NCBI GenBank assembly: GCA_018388625.1
Contig: CP074402.1
Coordinates: 4,650,001-4,714,000, forward strand
Direction: 5' to 3'
From: Nocardiopsis eucommiae
Lineage (GTDB): Bacteria; Actinomycetota; Actinomycetes; Streptosporangiales; Streptosporangiaceae
Length of the DNA: 64,000 nt
This document shows, piece after piece, positions 8,182 through 17,597 of this stretch; positions within the stretch are counted from its first letter, which is position 1, and each line of letters opens with the position of its first letter. A model generated the notes under the pieces. That model ran no database searches, had not been told where the DNA came from, and saw only the letters and a program-made list of their open reading frames with translations. Made by a program: the position numbers and the translations under genes.

Positions 8182-10131
8182 GTGAGAGCACGCCATCTGA
8201 GAAACCGGCTCGCCGCGTTGGCCGCCGCACTGCTGGTCGCACCCCTTCTGTCCGCCGCCCCGGCTGCCGCCGCACCGGGCGAGCTGTCCGTCACCTACGT
8301 CGAGACGTCCCGGTGGGACAGCGGCTACGGCGGACAGATCACCATCCGGAACGAGACCACCACCGACCTCACCGACTGGTCGGTCAGCTTCGAGACCCCC
8401 GCCGGGGTCCGGATCACCAGCCTGTGGAACGCCGTCCACACCACGAGCGGCGCCACCCACACCCTCACCCCGCCGTCGTGGGGCGCCACGGTCCCCGCGA
8501 ACGGCTCGTACCAGATCGGCTTCAACGGCACCCACGGCGGCGGGGAGACCACGCCCGTCAACTGCACGGTGAACGGCGCCTCCTGTTCCGGCGGAACCAC
8601 CGAGCCCGACACGGAGGCCCCCTCCACGCCCGGTGGACTGACCGTCGGAGAGATCACCTCGAACACCGTCGCCCTGACCTGGGACGCGGCCACGGACAAC
8701 GTCGCCGTCGCGGGTTACGAGATCGTCTCCGACGGCCAGGTCGTGCGTTCCGTCGGCGCGGACACGCTGACCGCCACGGTCGGCGGCCTGGTGCCCCTGA
8801 CGCGGTACGACTTCACGGTCCGGGCGTTCGACACCTCCAACAACCGAGGCGTCGAGAGCACGGCGGTCACCGCCACCACTCTGGAGGGGGCAGGCACCTC
8901 ACCGGCCGGCGAGCGCCGCGTCGCCTACTTCACCCAGTGGGGCATCTACGACCGCGGCTACCTGGTGCGCGACCTGGAGACCTCCGGCACGGCCGCGAAA
9001 CTCACCCACATCAACTACTCGTTCGGCAACGTCAACGCCAACGGCGAGTGCTTCATGGCGAACCAGCTCGGCCAGGGCGACGCCTGGGCCGACTACGGCC
9101 GCTCGTTCCGCGCGGACGAGAGCGTGGACGGGGTCGCGGACACCTGGAACCAGGACCTGCGCGGGAACTTCAACCAGCTGCGCAAGCTCAAGGAGACGTA
9201 CCCCGACCTCAAGGTCCACATCTCCCTCGGCGGCTGGACGTGGTCCGAGCACTTCTCGGACGCGGCCCTGACCCCCGAGTCACGCCAGCGGATGGTCAGC
9301 TCGTGCGTGGACCAGTTCCTGCGCGGCAACCTGCCCCTGTTCGACGGCGCGGGCGGCCCGGGCGCGGCGGCGGGCGTCTTCGACGGCGTCGACCTCGACT
9401 GGGAGTGGCCCGGAAGCGCCGGGCACGAGCACAACGTCGTCCGTCCCGAGGACCGGGAGAACTTCACCGCCCTCGTCCAGGAGTTCCGCACCCAACTGGA
9501 CGCCCTGGGTGCCGAGACCGGTCGGCCCTACGAGCTGACCGCGTTCCTGCCCGCCGACCCGGAGAAGGTCGAGGCCGGCTTCCAGATGGACCGGCTCATG
9601 CCCCACTTCGACTTCGTCACGGTGCAGGGGTACGACTTCCACGGCGCCTGGGAGAACGCCACCGCCCACCAGTCCAACACGGTGTTCGACGTCGACGACC
9701 CCAGCCCGCGACGGTTCTCCAGCGAGATCGCCGTCCAGGAGTACGTCAGCCGGGGCGTCGACCCCGCCGACATGGTCCTCGGGCTGCCCTTCTACAGCCG
9801 CGGATGGACGGGGGTCGCCCCCGGGCCGAACGGGGACGGCCTCTTCCAGAGCGCGACGGGCCCGGCTCCGGGCACCTACGAGCAGGGCATCGACGACTGG
9901 AAGGTGGTCAGGGACCTGCCGGGCTTCACCCTGCACAGGGACGACGCCCTGGGCACGGCCTGGCTCTACGACGGCACCACCTTCTGGACCTTCGACGACG
10001 AGATCGCGCTGACCCAGAAGACCGACTGGGCGCAGACCCAGGGCCTGGGCGGGGTGATGATCTGGTCGATCGACGGTGACGACGCGAACGGCACCCTGAT
10101 GGCCGCCGTGGACGCCGCGCTGGCCTCGTAG
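8182..10131 (+). CDS. secreted chitinase, CBM2-FN3-GH18
   Basis: This 649-residue exported chitinase hydrolyses beta-1,4 GlcNAc links. It has a signal peptide (residues 1-33, ending AAPAAAAPG), a CBM2-like binding domain (about 35-135, closing with a CTVNGASC cysteine pair), a fibronectin type III linker (about 145-235) and a GH18 catalytic domain with DGVDLDWEWP, the DxxDxDxE acid motif. Start: the GTG at 8182 has GGAGA eight bases upstream and leads straight into the RARHLRNRL signal peptide; the longer in-frame ATG would put a long non-signal stretch in front. It is paralogous to the next gene and shares its promoter module. Confidence 0.93.
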   Translation: MRARHLRNRLAALAAALLVAPLLSAAPAAAAPGELSVTYVETSRWDSGYGGQITIRNETTTDLTDWSVSFETPAGVRITSLWNAVHTTSGATHTLTPPSWGATVPANGSYQIGFNGTHGGGETTPVNCTVNGASCSGGTTEPDTEAPSTPGGLTVGEITSNTVALTWDAATDNVAVAGYEIVSDGQVVRSVGADTLTATVGGLVPLTRYDFTVRAFDTSNNRGVESTAVTATTLEGAGTSPAGERRVAYFTQWGIYDRGYLVRDLETSGTAAKLTHINYSFGNVNANGECFMANQLGQGDAWADYGRSFRADESVDGVADTWNQDLRGNFNQLRKLKETYPDLKVHISLGGWTWSEHFSDAALTPESRQRMVSSCVDQFLRGNLPLFDGAGGPGAAAGVFDGVDLDWEWPGSAGHEHNVVRPEDRENFTALVQEFRTQLDALGAETGRPYELTAFLPADPEKVEAGFQMDRLMPHFDFVTVQGYDFHGAWENATAHQSNTVFDVDDPSPRRFSSEIAVQEYVSRGVDPADMVLGLPFYSRGWTGVAPGPNGDGLFQSATGPAPGTYEQGIDDWKVVRDLPGFTLHRDDALGTAWLYDGTTFWTFDDEIALTQKTDWAQTQGLGGVMIWSIDGDDANGTLMAAVDAALAS

Positions 10132-10156
10132 CCCCACTCCACCCACCTCAGAAGCA

Positions 10157-10192
10157 GGAGCCCCGACTCACCGAGTCGGGGCTCCTACCTTT
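10157..10192 (+). terminator. hairpin terminator of first chitinase
   Basis: GGAGCCCCGACTC at 10157-10169 pairs perfectly with GAGTCGGGGCTCC at 10173-10185 around a three-base loop, followed by TACCTTT. It starts 26 bases after the stop codon. Confidence 0.85.
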
Positions 10193-10346
10193 CGTGGCAC
10201 ACGGCGTCAAGAGCTGTCCGTGGCCACAAGGGGACACTTCTCCTCGCACCGAACTGGTCCGGCCCGTCAACTCGGCAGACTCGTCGAACCGACCGGTCGG
10301 CGCCCAGGGAATCCGACGAGGTCGGGGAAAACTTCGCGGCGGGGCG

Positions 10347-10387
10347 TTGACGGGGGCCGTAATTATTAGTTAAGTTTCCTAAAAATT
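10347..10387 (+). promoter_or_regulatory. chitinase promoter/operator module, copy 2
   Basis: TTGACG at 10347-10352 is followed 13 bases later by TTAGTTAAGTTTCCTAAA and then AATT. It differs from the first copy by one base in the AT-rich core (C to G) and by one base in the spacer. It lies about 70 bases upstream of the second chitinase start. Confidence 0.6.
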
Positions 10388-10455
10388 TATCCCCCACGTC
10401 AGGGACGCGGACAGCACCCAAAGCCCTGGCACCCTCCCCCAGGAGAACTCGCGAC

Positions 10456-12126
10456 GTGAGCTCACGACGACTCAGAAACCACCTCTCGGTGGCGGCCGCC
10501 GCCGCGCTGGTGGCGCCACTCGCCCTCTTCGTCCCGCCCGTGGCCGCCGAGAGCGCCGGGCCCTCCGACCTCCGGGTGACCTACGTCGAGTCGGCCCGGT
10601 GGGACAGCGGCTACACCGGCGAGATCACCGTCCACAACACCTCCGGGGCGGACCTGACCGACTGGACACTGGAGTTCGACCTCCCCGACGGCAGCCGCGT
10701 CCACGAGCTGTGGAACGCCTCCCTCTCCGGCACCGCCCAGGACGGCTACACCGTGACCCCGCCGCGCTGGGGCGCCGCGATCCCCGCCGGTGGCAGCTAC
10801 CGGTTCGGGTTCAACGGCGTCCACACCGGCGGCAACAGCCACCTCCTCGGCTGCACCGTCAACGGCGCCCCCTGCGCGGGAGAGCCCGACCAGGGGCCCG
10901 AGCACGGCAGCCGCAGCATCGCCTACTTCACCCAGTGGGGCGTCGAGGAGCGCGGCTACACCGTCCGCGACCTCGTCGACTCGGGCAGCGCCGAGAAGCT
11001 CACGCACATCAACTACGCGTTCGGCAACGTGGGCCCCGACGGCGAGTGCTTCATGACCAACGAGCCCGAACAGGGCGACGCCCGCGCCGACTACGGCCGG
11101 GCCGTCCCCGCCTCGGAGAGCGTCGACGGCGCCGCCGACGGCCCTGGCCAGCCCCTGCGGGGCAACTTCAACCAGATCCGCAAGCTGAAGGAGCAGTACC
11201 CCAACCTGATCGTCAACATCTCGTTGGGCGGCTGGAACTGGTCGAAGCACTTCTCCGACGCCGCGCTCACCCCCGAGTCCCGTGAGCGGCTGGTCAGCTC
11301 CTGTGTCGACCTGTACCTGAAGGGCGACCTGCCGGTCATCGACGGGGCCGGCGGCGAGGGCGTCGGTTACGGCGTCTTCGACGGCATCGACCTCGACTGG
11401 GAGTGGCCCGCCTCCGACGGCAACCCGCACAACGTGGTCCGCCCCGAGGACCGGGAGAACTTCACCGCCCTGGTCCAGGAGTTCCGCGACCAGCTGGACG
11501 AGCTCGGCGCGGAGACCGACCGCCACTACGAGATCAGCTCGTTCATGCCCGCCGGTCCGTGGCGCATCGACACCGGCTTCGAGCTGGACGAGATCATGCC
11601 CAACATGGACTTCGTGACCGTCCAGGGCTACGACTACCACGGCACCTGGGAGTCGGTCACCAACCACCAGTCGAACCTGGCGCCGGACCCGCGCGACCCG
11701 GGCGACGTCATCTCCACGCAGACCACCATCCAGGCCTACCTCGACCGCGGCGTCGACCCGGACAAGCTGGTCCTGGGTGTGCCCTTCTACGGTCAGGGCT
11801 GGACCGGTGTGGAACCGGGCCCCGGCGGCGACGGGCTCTTCCAGCCCGCGACGGGCCCCGCCCCCGGCACCTACGCCGACGGCAGCGAGGAGTACCGCAA
11901 CCTCAAGGAGCTCTCCGGCTACGAGCTGTTCCGTGACGACGACCTCGGCACGGCCTGGCTCTACGACGGCGAGACCTTCTGGACCTACGACGACGAGACC
12001 GCCATGACCCAGAAGACCGACTGGGTGACGGAGAACGGCCTCGGCGGCGTCATGATCTGGTCCATCGACGGCGACGACGGCGACGGCAGCCTCATGGCCG
12101 CCATCGACTCGGCGCTCGGCGGATAG
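10456..12126 (+). CDS. secreted chitinase, CBM2-GH18
   Basis: This 556-residue paralogue of the upstream chitinase has a signal peptide (residues 1-31, ending PVAAES), a CBM2-like domain with a terminal CTVNGAPC pair, and a GH18 domain with DGIDLDWEWP. It lacks the fibronectin III module, so the binding domain joins the catalytic domain through a short acidic linker. AGGAGA lies nine bases before the GTG at 10456, which makes the start secure. Catalytic domains of the two chitinases are closely similar throughout (for example AYFTQWG, SLGGW, GLFQ-ATGPAPGTY), so they arose by tandem duplication. No frameshift is present. Confidence 0.93.
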   Translation: MSSRRLRNHLSVAAAAALVAPLALFVPPVAAESAGPSDLRVTYVESARWDSGYTGEITVHNTSGADLTDWTLEFDLPDGSRVHELWNASLSGTAQDGYTVTPPRWGAAIPAGGSYRFGFNGVHTGGNSHLLGCTVNGAPCAGEPDQGPEHGSRSIAYFTQWGVEERGYTVRDLVDSGSAEKLTHINYAFGNVGPDGECFMTNEPEQGDARADYGRAVPASESVDGAADGPGQPLRGNFNQIRKLKEQYPNLIVNISLGGWNWSKHFSDAALTPESRERLVSSCVDLYLKGDLPVIDGAGGEGVGYGVFDGIDLDWEWPASDGNPHNVVRPEDRENFTALVQEFRDQLDELGAETDRHYEISSFMPAGPWRIDTGFELDEIMPNMDFVTVQGYDYHGTWESVTNHQSNLAPDPRDPGDVISTQTTIQAYLDRGVDPDKLVLGVPFYGQGWTGVEPGPGGDGLFQPATGPAPGTYADGSEEYRNLKELSGYELFRDDDLGTAWLYDGETFWTYDDETAMTQKTDWVTENGLGGVMIWSIDGDDGDGSLMAAIDSALGG

Positions 12127-12208
12127 GACCGAGGACCCCGCCTCCGGTCCAGGCCGGTGGCGGGAACCAGCGGCGTCGGTGCTCTGATCCGGGGAGCACC
12201 GCCGCCAG

Positions 12209-12254
12209 GCCGGGGCGGACCGACGTGCGACGGTCCACCCCGGCCGCCCCTTTT
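12209..12254. terminator. terminator between convergent chitinase and meaB
   Basis: GCCGGGGCGGACCG at 12209-12222 pairs with CGGTCCACCCCGGC at 12231-12244 (one mismatch) and is followed by GCCCCTTTT on the plus strand. Confidence 0.7.
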
Positions 12255-12274
12255 CCGGGGCGGCGCCCCAGGGG

Positions 12275-13232
12275 CTACTCCCCGTGGTGGCGCCGAGCTC
12301 CTTCAGGAGCAGGTCGGCGGCGGCGTACGGATCGCGCTCACCCGTCGCGACCTCCCCGGCCAGCTCGTCCAGGCCGTGCTCCGAGCCCACACCGCCCATC
12401 CGGGCGCGCAGCAGGTCCAGCACGATCGCCTCCACCTCGTCGCGGGCTCGCCGGCGGCGCCGCGACACGAGCTCGCCGGAGGCCTCCAGGTGGGCGTGGT
12501 GTTCCTCCACCCGCGCCCAGAGCTCGTCGATCCCCTCGTCCTTCGCCGCCACCGTCATGACGATCGGCGGCTTCCACTCGTCGTCCGAACGGTCCTTCAT
12601 CGCGATCATCTGGCGCAGCTCCCGCAGGGTCGCCTTGGCGCCGTCGCGGTCCGCCTTGTTCACCGCGAACACGTCGGCCACCTCCAGGACCCCGGCCTTG
12701 GCGGCCTGGACCCCGTCGCCCATCCCGGGGGCGCTCAGCACCACCGTGGTGTCGGCCAGACCGGCGATCTCCACCTCGGCCTGGCCCACTCCGACCGTCT
12801 CCACGAGGATCACGTCGAACCCGGCCGCGTCCAGGACCCGCAGCGCGTGCGGGGTCGCCCAGGTCAGCCCGCCCAGGTGCCCCCGGTTGGCCACCGACCT
12901 GATGTACACGCCCGCGTCCGTGGCGTGTTCCTGCATCCGCACCCGGTCCCCGAGCAGCGCGCCGCCGGTGAAGGGCGAGGAGGGGTCCACCGCCAGGACC
13001 GCGACCGACAGGCCCCGGGCGCGCACCGCGCGCACCACGGCGTTGGTGGTGGTGGACTTCCCCACCCCGGGCGAACCGGTGAACCCGACCACGCGGGCCC
13101 GGCCGGTGTGGGGCGCCAGCCCCGCCATGATCTCGCGCAGTTCGGCGGCACCGTTCTCGACCAGGGTGATGGCGCGGGCCAGCGCCCGGCGGTCACCCCC
13201 GCGAACCCGATCGACCAACTGGGGGCGTTCAT
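12275..13232 (-). CDS. meaB: methylmalonyl-CoA mutase-associated GTPase MeaB
   Basis: MeaB-type G3E GTPases chaperone B12-dependent acyl-CoA mutases, gating cofactor loading. The corrected 319-residue protein has the P-loop GFTGSPGVGKST (about residues 52-63), DPSSPFTGGALLGDRVRM, the switch region ETVGVGQAEVE and the NKAD base motif. Two runs are short by one base: GGGGG at 13221-13225, restoring the start MNAPQLVDRV with GAGGAG before the ATG at 13232, and CCCC at 12280-12283, which restores the stop at 12275-12277. Probable partner is IcmA about 5 kb away. Thiolase and epimerase genes follow upstream. Confidence 0.9.
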
Positions 13233-13338
13233 GCGACTCCTCGACTTCGACCCGCGGACATGTGTCGGGGCGGGGGCCCAGTGCCCCCGCCCCGTACGAT
13301 CTCACCCCGGACCGGCCCGCGCACGGACCGGGTCGGTA

Positions 13339-14524
13339 CTACTCCCCGGGCACCGTGAACAGCAGGGCGTCGCCCTGGCCACCGCCGCCGCACAGGGCGG
13401 CCGCGCCGAGCCCGCCGCCGCGACGGCGCAGCTCGTGGATCAGGTGCAGGGCGATGCGCGCCCCGGAGGCGCCGATCGGGTGACCGATCGCGATGGCGCC
13501 GCCGTCGACGTTGACGATGTCCTCCGAGACGCCGAGGTCCTTGGTGGACTGGATACCGACCGCCGCGAAGGCCTCGTTGATCTCGATGAGGTCCAGGTCC
13601 CCGACCTCCTTGCCCGCCTTGGTGAGCGCGTGCCTGATGGCGTTGGAGGGCTGGGAGTGCAGGGAGTTGTCCGGACCGGCGACGTTCCCGTGCGCGCCGA
13701 TCTCGGCGAGGATCGGGACACCCAGCTCGTCGGCCTTCTCCCGGCTCATCACGACCACGGCGGCGGCGCCGTCGGAGATCTGCGAGGAGGATCCGGCGGT
13801 GATGGTGCCGTCGCTGTCGAAGGCGGGACGCAGCCGGGCCAGGCTCTCGACGGTGGTGTCGGGTCGGACCCCCTCGTCGTGCGCGAACACGACCGGGTCG
13901 CCCTTGCGCTGCGGGATCTCCACGGGGACGATCTCCGCGTCGAACCGGCCCTGCTCGGCGGCGGCCGCCGCGCGCTGGTGGGACCGGGCCGCGAAGGCGT
14001 CCTGCTCGGGGCGCTCGATACCGAGCTTGCCGTTGTGGCGCTCGGTGGAGGCCCCCATCGAGTCACCCTCGAAGGCGTCGGTGAGCCCGTCGTGCGCGGT
14101 GGCGTCCAGGACCTCGACGGAGCCGTACTTGTAGCCCTTACGGGACTTGGGGAGCAGGTGGGGGCGTTGGTCATGGACTCCATGCCGCCCGCGACGACGA
14201 CGTCGAACTCGCCCGCCCGGACGAGCTGGTCGGCCAGGGCGATGGCGTCCAGGCCAGAGAGGCAGACCTTGTTGATGGTCACGGACGGGACGTCCATGGG
14301 GATGCCCGCCTTGACGGCGGCCTGACGGGAGGGGATCTGACCGGCGCCCGCCTGGAGCACCTGTCCCATGACCACGTATCCGACCTGGTCACCACTGATC
14401 CCGGCGCGCTCCAGGGCGGCCTTGATCGCGAAGCCCCCAGGTCGGCGGCGGAGAAACCGGCGAGGGAGCCGAGGAGACGGCCGGTCGGGGTGCGGGCCCC
14501 ACCGACGATGACGGAACCGGGCAT
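13339..14524 (-). CDS. acetyl-CoA C-acetyltransferase (thiolase)
   Basis: This 395-residue thiolase (after correction) makes or cleaves acetoacetyl-CoA. Catalytic residues are in place: the nucleophile Cys88 in NKVCLSGLDA, the histidine in GHPIGASGAR, and the second cysteine in ALCGGGGQGDA. Two runs lack a base, G at 14160-14164 and C at 14434-14438; with both restored the chain is continuous. The ATG at 14524 follows GGAGG. It is divergent from the methylmalonyl-CoA epimerase gene and shares an 84-bp promoter region with it. Degradative and biosynthetic roles cannot be separated from sequence alone. Confidence 0.9.
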
Positions 14525-14608
14525 CTGACTGGCCTCCAGGTGATGAGTGTCGCAGTTGGTCTGCAACGATACCCACACAGGTCCCAGCGACGTTCGGGAG
14601 GTTCGCCA

Positions 14609-15067
14609 GTGAGTGACACACCCATCCCCACCGGCCCATTCGGCGGTCTGACCCGGTTGGACCACGTGGGGATCGCCTGCCGCGACCTCGACGCGTCCGT
14701 CGAGTTCTACCGGAGCACCTACGGCTTCGAGGTGGAGCACGAGGAGGTCAACGAGGAACAGGGCGTCCGTGAGGCCATGCTCCGAATCAACGGCACGGAC
14801 GACGGCGGCGCGACGTATCTGCAACTCCTGGAGCCCACACGGGAGGACTCCCCCGTGGCGAAGTTCCTGGCCCGCAACGGCGAGGGCGTGCACCACATCG
14901 CCTTCGGCACCGGCGACGTGGCCGCCAGCGCGGCGGGTATCGGGGAGCGCGGCGTGCGTGTGCTGGACGACGAGCCCCGGTCGGGCACGGCGGGCTCCCG
15001 GATCGTGTTCCTGCACCCGAAGGACTGCGGCGGCGTCCTCACCGAGTTGGTGCAGAGCGCCCACTAG
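14609..15067 (+). CDS. mce: methylmalonyl-CoA epimerase
   Basis: This 152-residue protein of the vicinal-oxygen-chelate fold interconverts the 2R and 2S forms of methylmalonyl-CoA. Visible metal and active-site motifs are LDHVGIACRDLD near residue 17, YLQLLEP near 70, GEGVHHIAFGTGD near 92 and IVFLHPKDCGGVLTELVQ at the end. GGGAGG lies eight bases before the GTG at 14609. It is divergent from the thiolase gene and close to meaB, fitting propionate and odd-chain acyl-CoA metabolism. The gene is intact. Confidence 0.92.
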   Translation: MSDTPIPTGPFGGLTRLDHVGIACRDLDASVEFYRSTYGFEVEHEEVNEEQGVREAMLRINGTDDGGATYLQLLEPTREDSPVAKFLARNGEGVHHIAFGTGDVAASAAGIGERGVRVLDDEPRSGTAGSRIVFLHPKDCGGVLTELVQSAH

Positions 15068-15476
15068 CGCCATGCTGAGGGAAGCGGCCGACCGATTCAC
15101 GTCACGGGGACGTTCCGGACTCATCACAGCTTGAGCTGCCGAGGTGCGGTTGACCACCCACCCCGCCGGAAGTTACCCGAAACCCCCTTCCCAGGGGTGT
15201 CACGCTTGATAAAGTCGGCTAGCTGCCGGATCCGCTTTCCGGCGTTGGTCCATGTCTTGCAGTCCGGTCAGTGAGCCGGGACGGTCGCACCCGGGTGTCC
15301 ACCAGCGCCCAGGCGTCCGTCGGAGGCGGTCAGGGTCATTTCTGGAACCCCACCAATCCGCCCGCGCCCCGGCCACCCCGGCGACAACCCCGTCCACCGG
15401 GGGCACAGCAGCCGCCCTCCCGTCGCCCCCGGCGGTTCGCACGTAGCCGTCTCGTACCCGTTCAGGATTCCGCCAC
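15068..15476. other. intergenic region upstream of coiled-coil protein gene
   Basis: No gene is supported in these 409 bases. TTGATAAAGT at 15206-15215 resembles a -10 box and would leave a leader of about 260 bases before the coiled-coil gene. The rest is ordinary GC-rich sequence. Confidence 0.35.
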
Positions 15477-16766
15477 ATGTCGTCAAACAACATTGACACC
15501 CAGCTCAACAACATCTTCGACGAGGACAACACCCCGCCAGAGTTCGACGTGGTGCTGCGTGGCTTTGACCGCACCCAGGTGCAGGACTACCTGGACGGGC
15601 TGCGCAACGAGGTCAAGCAGTCCAACAAGCAGCTCGAGAAGGCCAAGTCCGAGCTGAACGCCAAGAACCGCCAGCTCCAGGAGCGCGAGCGCCCCTCCTA
15701 CTCCGGTCTGGGCTCGCGCATCGAGGAACTGCTCCGCCTCGCCGAGGAGCAGGCCAACGAACTGGTGCAGAGCGCCCAGATCGACGCCAACGACATCCGG
15801 TCGGCCGCCCAGATCGAGGCCGCCGAGATGCGTGCCGCCGCCGAATCGGAGGCCACCGAGGTCCGCACGCTGGCCCAGCGTGAGGCCGACGAGCAGCGCC
15901 AGGCCGCCGAGACCGAGGCGGAGGAGATCAGCACCACCGCCCGCCGCGAGGCCGACGAGCTGGCCTCGACCACCGAGCGTGAGGTGCAGAAGAAGCGCTC
16001 GGCCGTCGACCACGAGATCGCGGAGAAGCGCGCCACCTTCGAGGGCGAGATCGCGAAGCTGCGCACCACCACCGAGCGCGAGTGCGCCCAGGCCCGGGCC
16101 GCCGCCAAGCGTGAGCGCGACGAGACGATCCAGTCGGCCAAGAGCCAGGCCGAGGAGCTGCGCAAGAACGCCGAGCGGGCCTACGCCGAGTCCGAGGCGC
16201 GCCGCACCGAGACCGAGGACCAGTTCGAGCTTCAGCTGGCCGACCGCCGCGCCGAGGCCGAGCGTCAGGACGCGGAGCGTCTGGCCGCCGCCCAGGCCGC
16301 CACGCAGAAGATGGTCAACGAGGCCGAGGAGCGCGCCTCCAGCGCCGAGCAGCGGGCCACCAAGGCCAGCCAGCAGGCCGAGCAGACCCGCCGCGACGCC
16401 GAGAACCACGCGAAGCAGCTGGTCAGCAACGCCAAGAAGAACGCCGGTCAGATCGAGACCGAGGCCAAGTCCAAGGCCGACCACCAGCTGAGCGACGCCA
16501 AGTCCGAGGCCAACCGGATCATGACGGCCGCCAAGAAGGAGGTCGACGAGCTCAACCGCCAGCGGGACAGCATCCAGTCGCACCTCCAGCAGCTGCGTCA
16601 GCTGCTCGGTGGTGGCGGTGGCGCCCCCGCCGCTCCGGCCGCTCCCGCCCCCGCCGCGATCCAGCAGGAGGCCCCGGCCGCTCCCGCCGCCCCCGTGGCG
16701 GAGGAGCCGAAGCAGCCTGCGCACTCCGGCAAGGGCTCCGACGACGAGGACTGGTGGCAGGAGTAA
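15477..16766 (+). CDS. FilP/Scy-type coiled-coil cytoskeletal protein
   Basis: This 429-residue protein opens with a DivIVA-like membrane-targeting segment (FDVVLRGFDRTQVQDYL, residues 23-39). A very long Ala/Glu/Arg-rich coiled coil of near-constant heptads runs from about residue 45 to 385, then an Ala/Pro-rich tail ends in DDEDWWQE. Streptomyces FilP and Scy are coiled-coil proteins that organise the polar growth machinery with DivIVA; from memory their genes also lie beside the epimerase, thiolase and meaB genes, which supports the assignment. Its length lies between FilP (about 310) and Scy (over 1200). ATG at 15477; intact. Confidence 0.8.
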   Translation: MSSNNIDTQLNNIFDEDNTPPEFDVVLRGFDRTQVQDYLDGLRNEVKQSNKQLEKAKSELNAKNRQLQERERPSYSGLGSRIEELLRLAEEQANELVQSAQIDANDIRSAAQIEAAEMRAAAESEATEVRTLAQREADEQRQAAETEAEEISTTARREADELASTTEREVQKKRSAVDHEIAEKRATFEGEIAKLRTTTERECAQARAAAKRERDETIQSAKSQAEELRKNAERAYAESEARRTETEDQFELQLADRRAEAERQDAERLAAAQAATQKMVNEAEERASSAEQRATKASQQAEQTRRDAENHAKQLVSNAKKNAGQIETEAKSKADHQLSDAKSEANRIMTAAKKEVDELNRQRDSIQSHLQQLRQLLGGGGGAPAAPAAPAPAAIQQEAPAAPAAPVAEEPKQPAHSGKGSDDEDWWQE

Positions 16767-16797
16767 CGACCGGCCTCGGCTGAGTCGTCCTGACATC

Positions 16798-16840
16798 GAA
16801 GGGCCCGGCCCCGGGGGTTCACCCCGGGACCGGGCCCTTC
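16798..16840 (+). terminator. strong hairpin terminator
   Basis: GAAGGGCCCGG pairs with CCGGGCCCTTC, and inner GGCCCCGGGG with CCCCGGGAC, 31 bases past the stop of the coiled-coil gene. The repeat array begins immediately after it. Confidence 0.8.
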
Positions 16841-16854
16841 GTCATGCCCCTCAA

Positions 16855-16994
16855 CCACAGCCGTGAGCCCCTCCCAGACACCCCCGCCACAGCCGTGAGT
16901 CCCGCCCTGGCACCCTCACCACAGGCGTGAGCCCCGCCCACCCGTCCCCTCAACCACAGCCGTGAGTGCTGCCTGTACACCTCTCCACAAGGGG
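16855..16994. repeat. degenerate ~32-bp direct repeats (left flank of array)
   Basis: CCACAG or CCACAA recurs at 16855, 16887, 16919, 16954 and 16985, with spacings of 32, 32, 35 and 31. The four copies of CCACAGSCGTGAG are followed by C-rich, variable tails. Reverse-complement copies of the same unit flank the repeat at 49.2 kb. Confidence 0.8.
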
Positions 16995-17597
16995 GTGCCC
17001 GTTCGGGCGCCGCCAGGGTTCTGCAAGACGAGTCAAGCCGCCAGCGAGGAACGAGCCAGGCGTAGACGAGGATGAAGAACAGCTGGCTTCTTGGGCGCCC
17101 GAACACGGGCCGAAGCGAAGCGGAGGCCCCAAGCAAACACGTCTGAACCCCAACCACAACCACGAGCCCCACCCACACACCCCCACCACAGTGGGGTGCC
17201 CGTTCGGGCGCCGCCAGGGTTCTGCAAGACGAGTCAAGCCGCCAGCGAGGAACGAGCCAGGCACAGACGAGGATGAAGAATCCCTGGCTCCTTGGGCGCC
17301 CGAACACGGGCCGAAGCGAAGCGGAGGCCCCAAGCAAACACGTCTGAACCCCAACCACAACCACGAGCCCCACCCACACACCCCCACCACAGTGGGGTGC
17401 CCGTTCGGGCGCCGCCAGGGTTCTGCAAGACGAGTCAAGCCGCCAGCGAGGAACGAGCCAGGCACAGACGAGGATGAAGAATCCCTGGCTCCTTGGGCGC
17501 CCGAACACGGGCCGAAGCGAAGCGGAGGCCCCAAGCAAACACGTCTGAACCCCAACCACAACCACGAGCCCCACCCCCACACCCCCACCACAAGGGG
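16995..17597. repeat. three-copy 201-bp tandem repeat with foldback core
   Basis: Unit starts (GTGCCCGTTC) at 16995, 17196 and 17397 give an exact 201-bp period. Units 2 and 3 look identical through the core; unit 1 differs in a few bases (GCGTAGACG against GCACAGACG, GAACAGCTGG against GAATCCCTGG). Within each unit GCCCGTTCGGGCGCC (17198-17212 in unit 2) can pair with GGGCGCCCGAACACGGGC (17294-17311) with a 2-base bulge, and CCAGGGTTCT pairs inside with AGAATCCCTGG, giving a foldback of about 115 bases. Long frames run through both strands, but only because 201 is a multiple of three; no start, ribosome site or known domain supports a protein. Confidence 0.9.

Noticed and set aside
10462..12270. 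Extension of meaB through the second chitinase on the opposite strand
   Set aside because: The minus frame remains open only because one base is lost at 12280-12283; the true MeaB stop is at 12275-12277.
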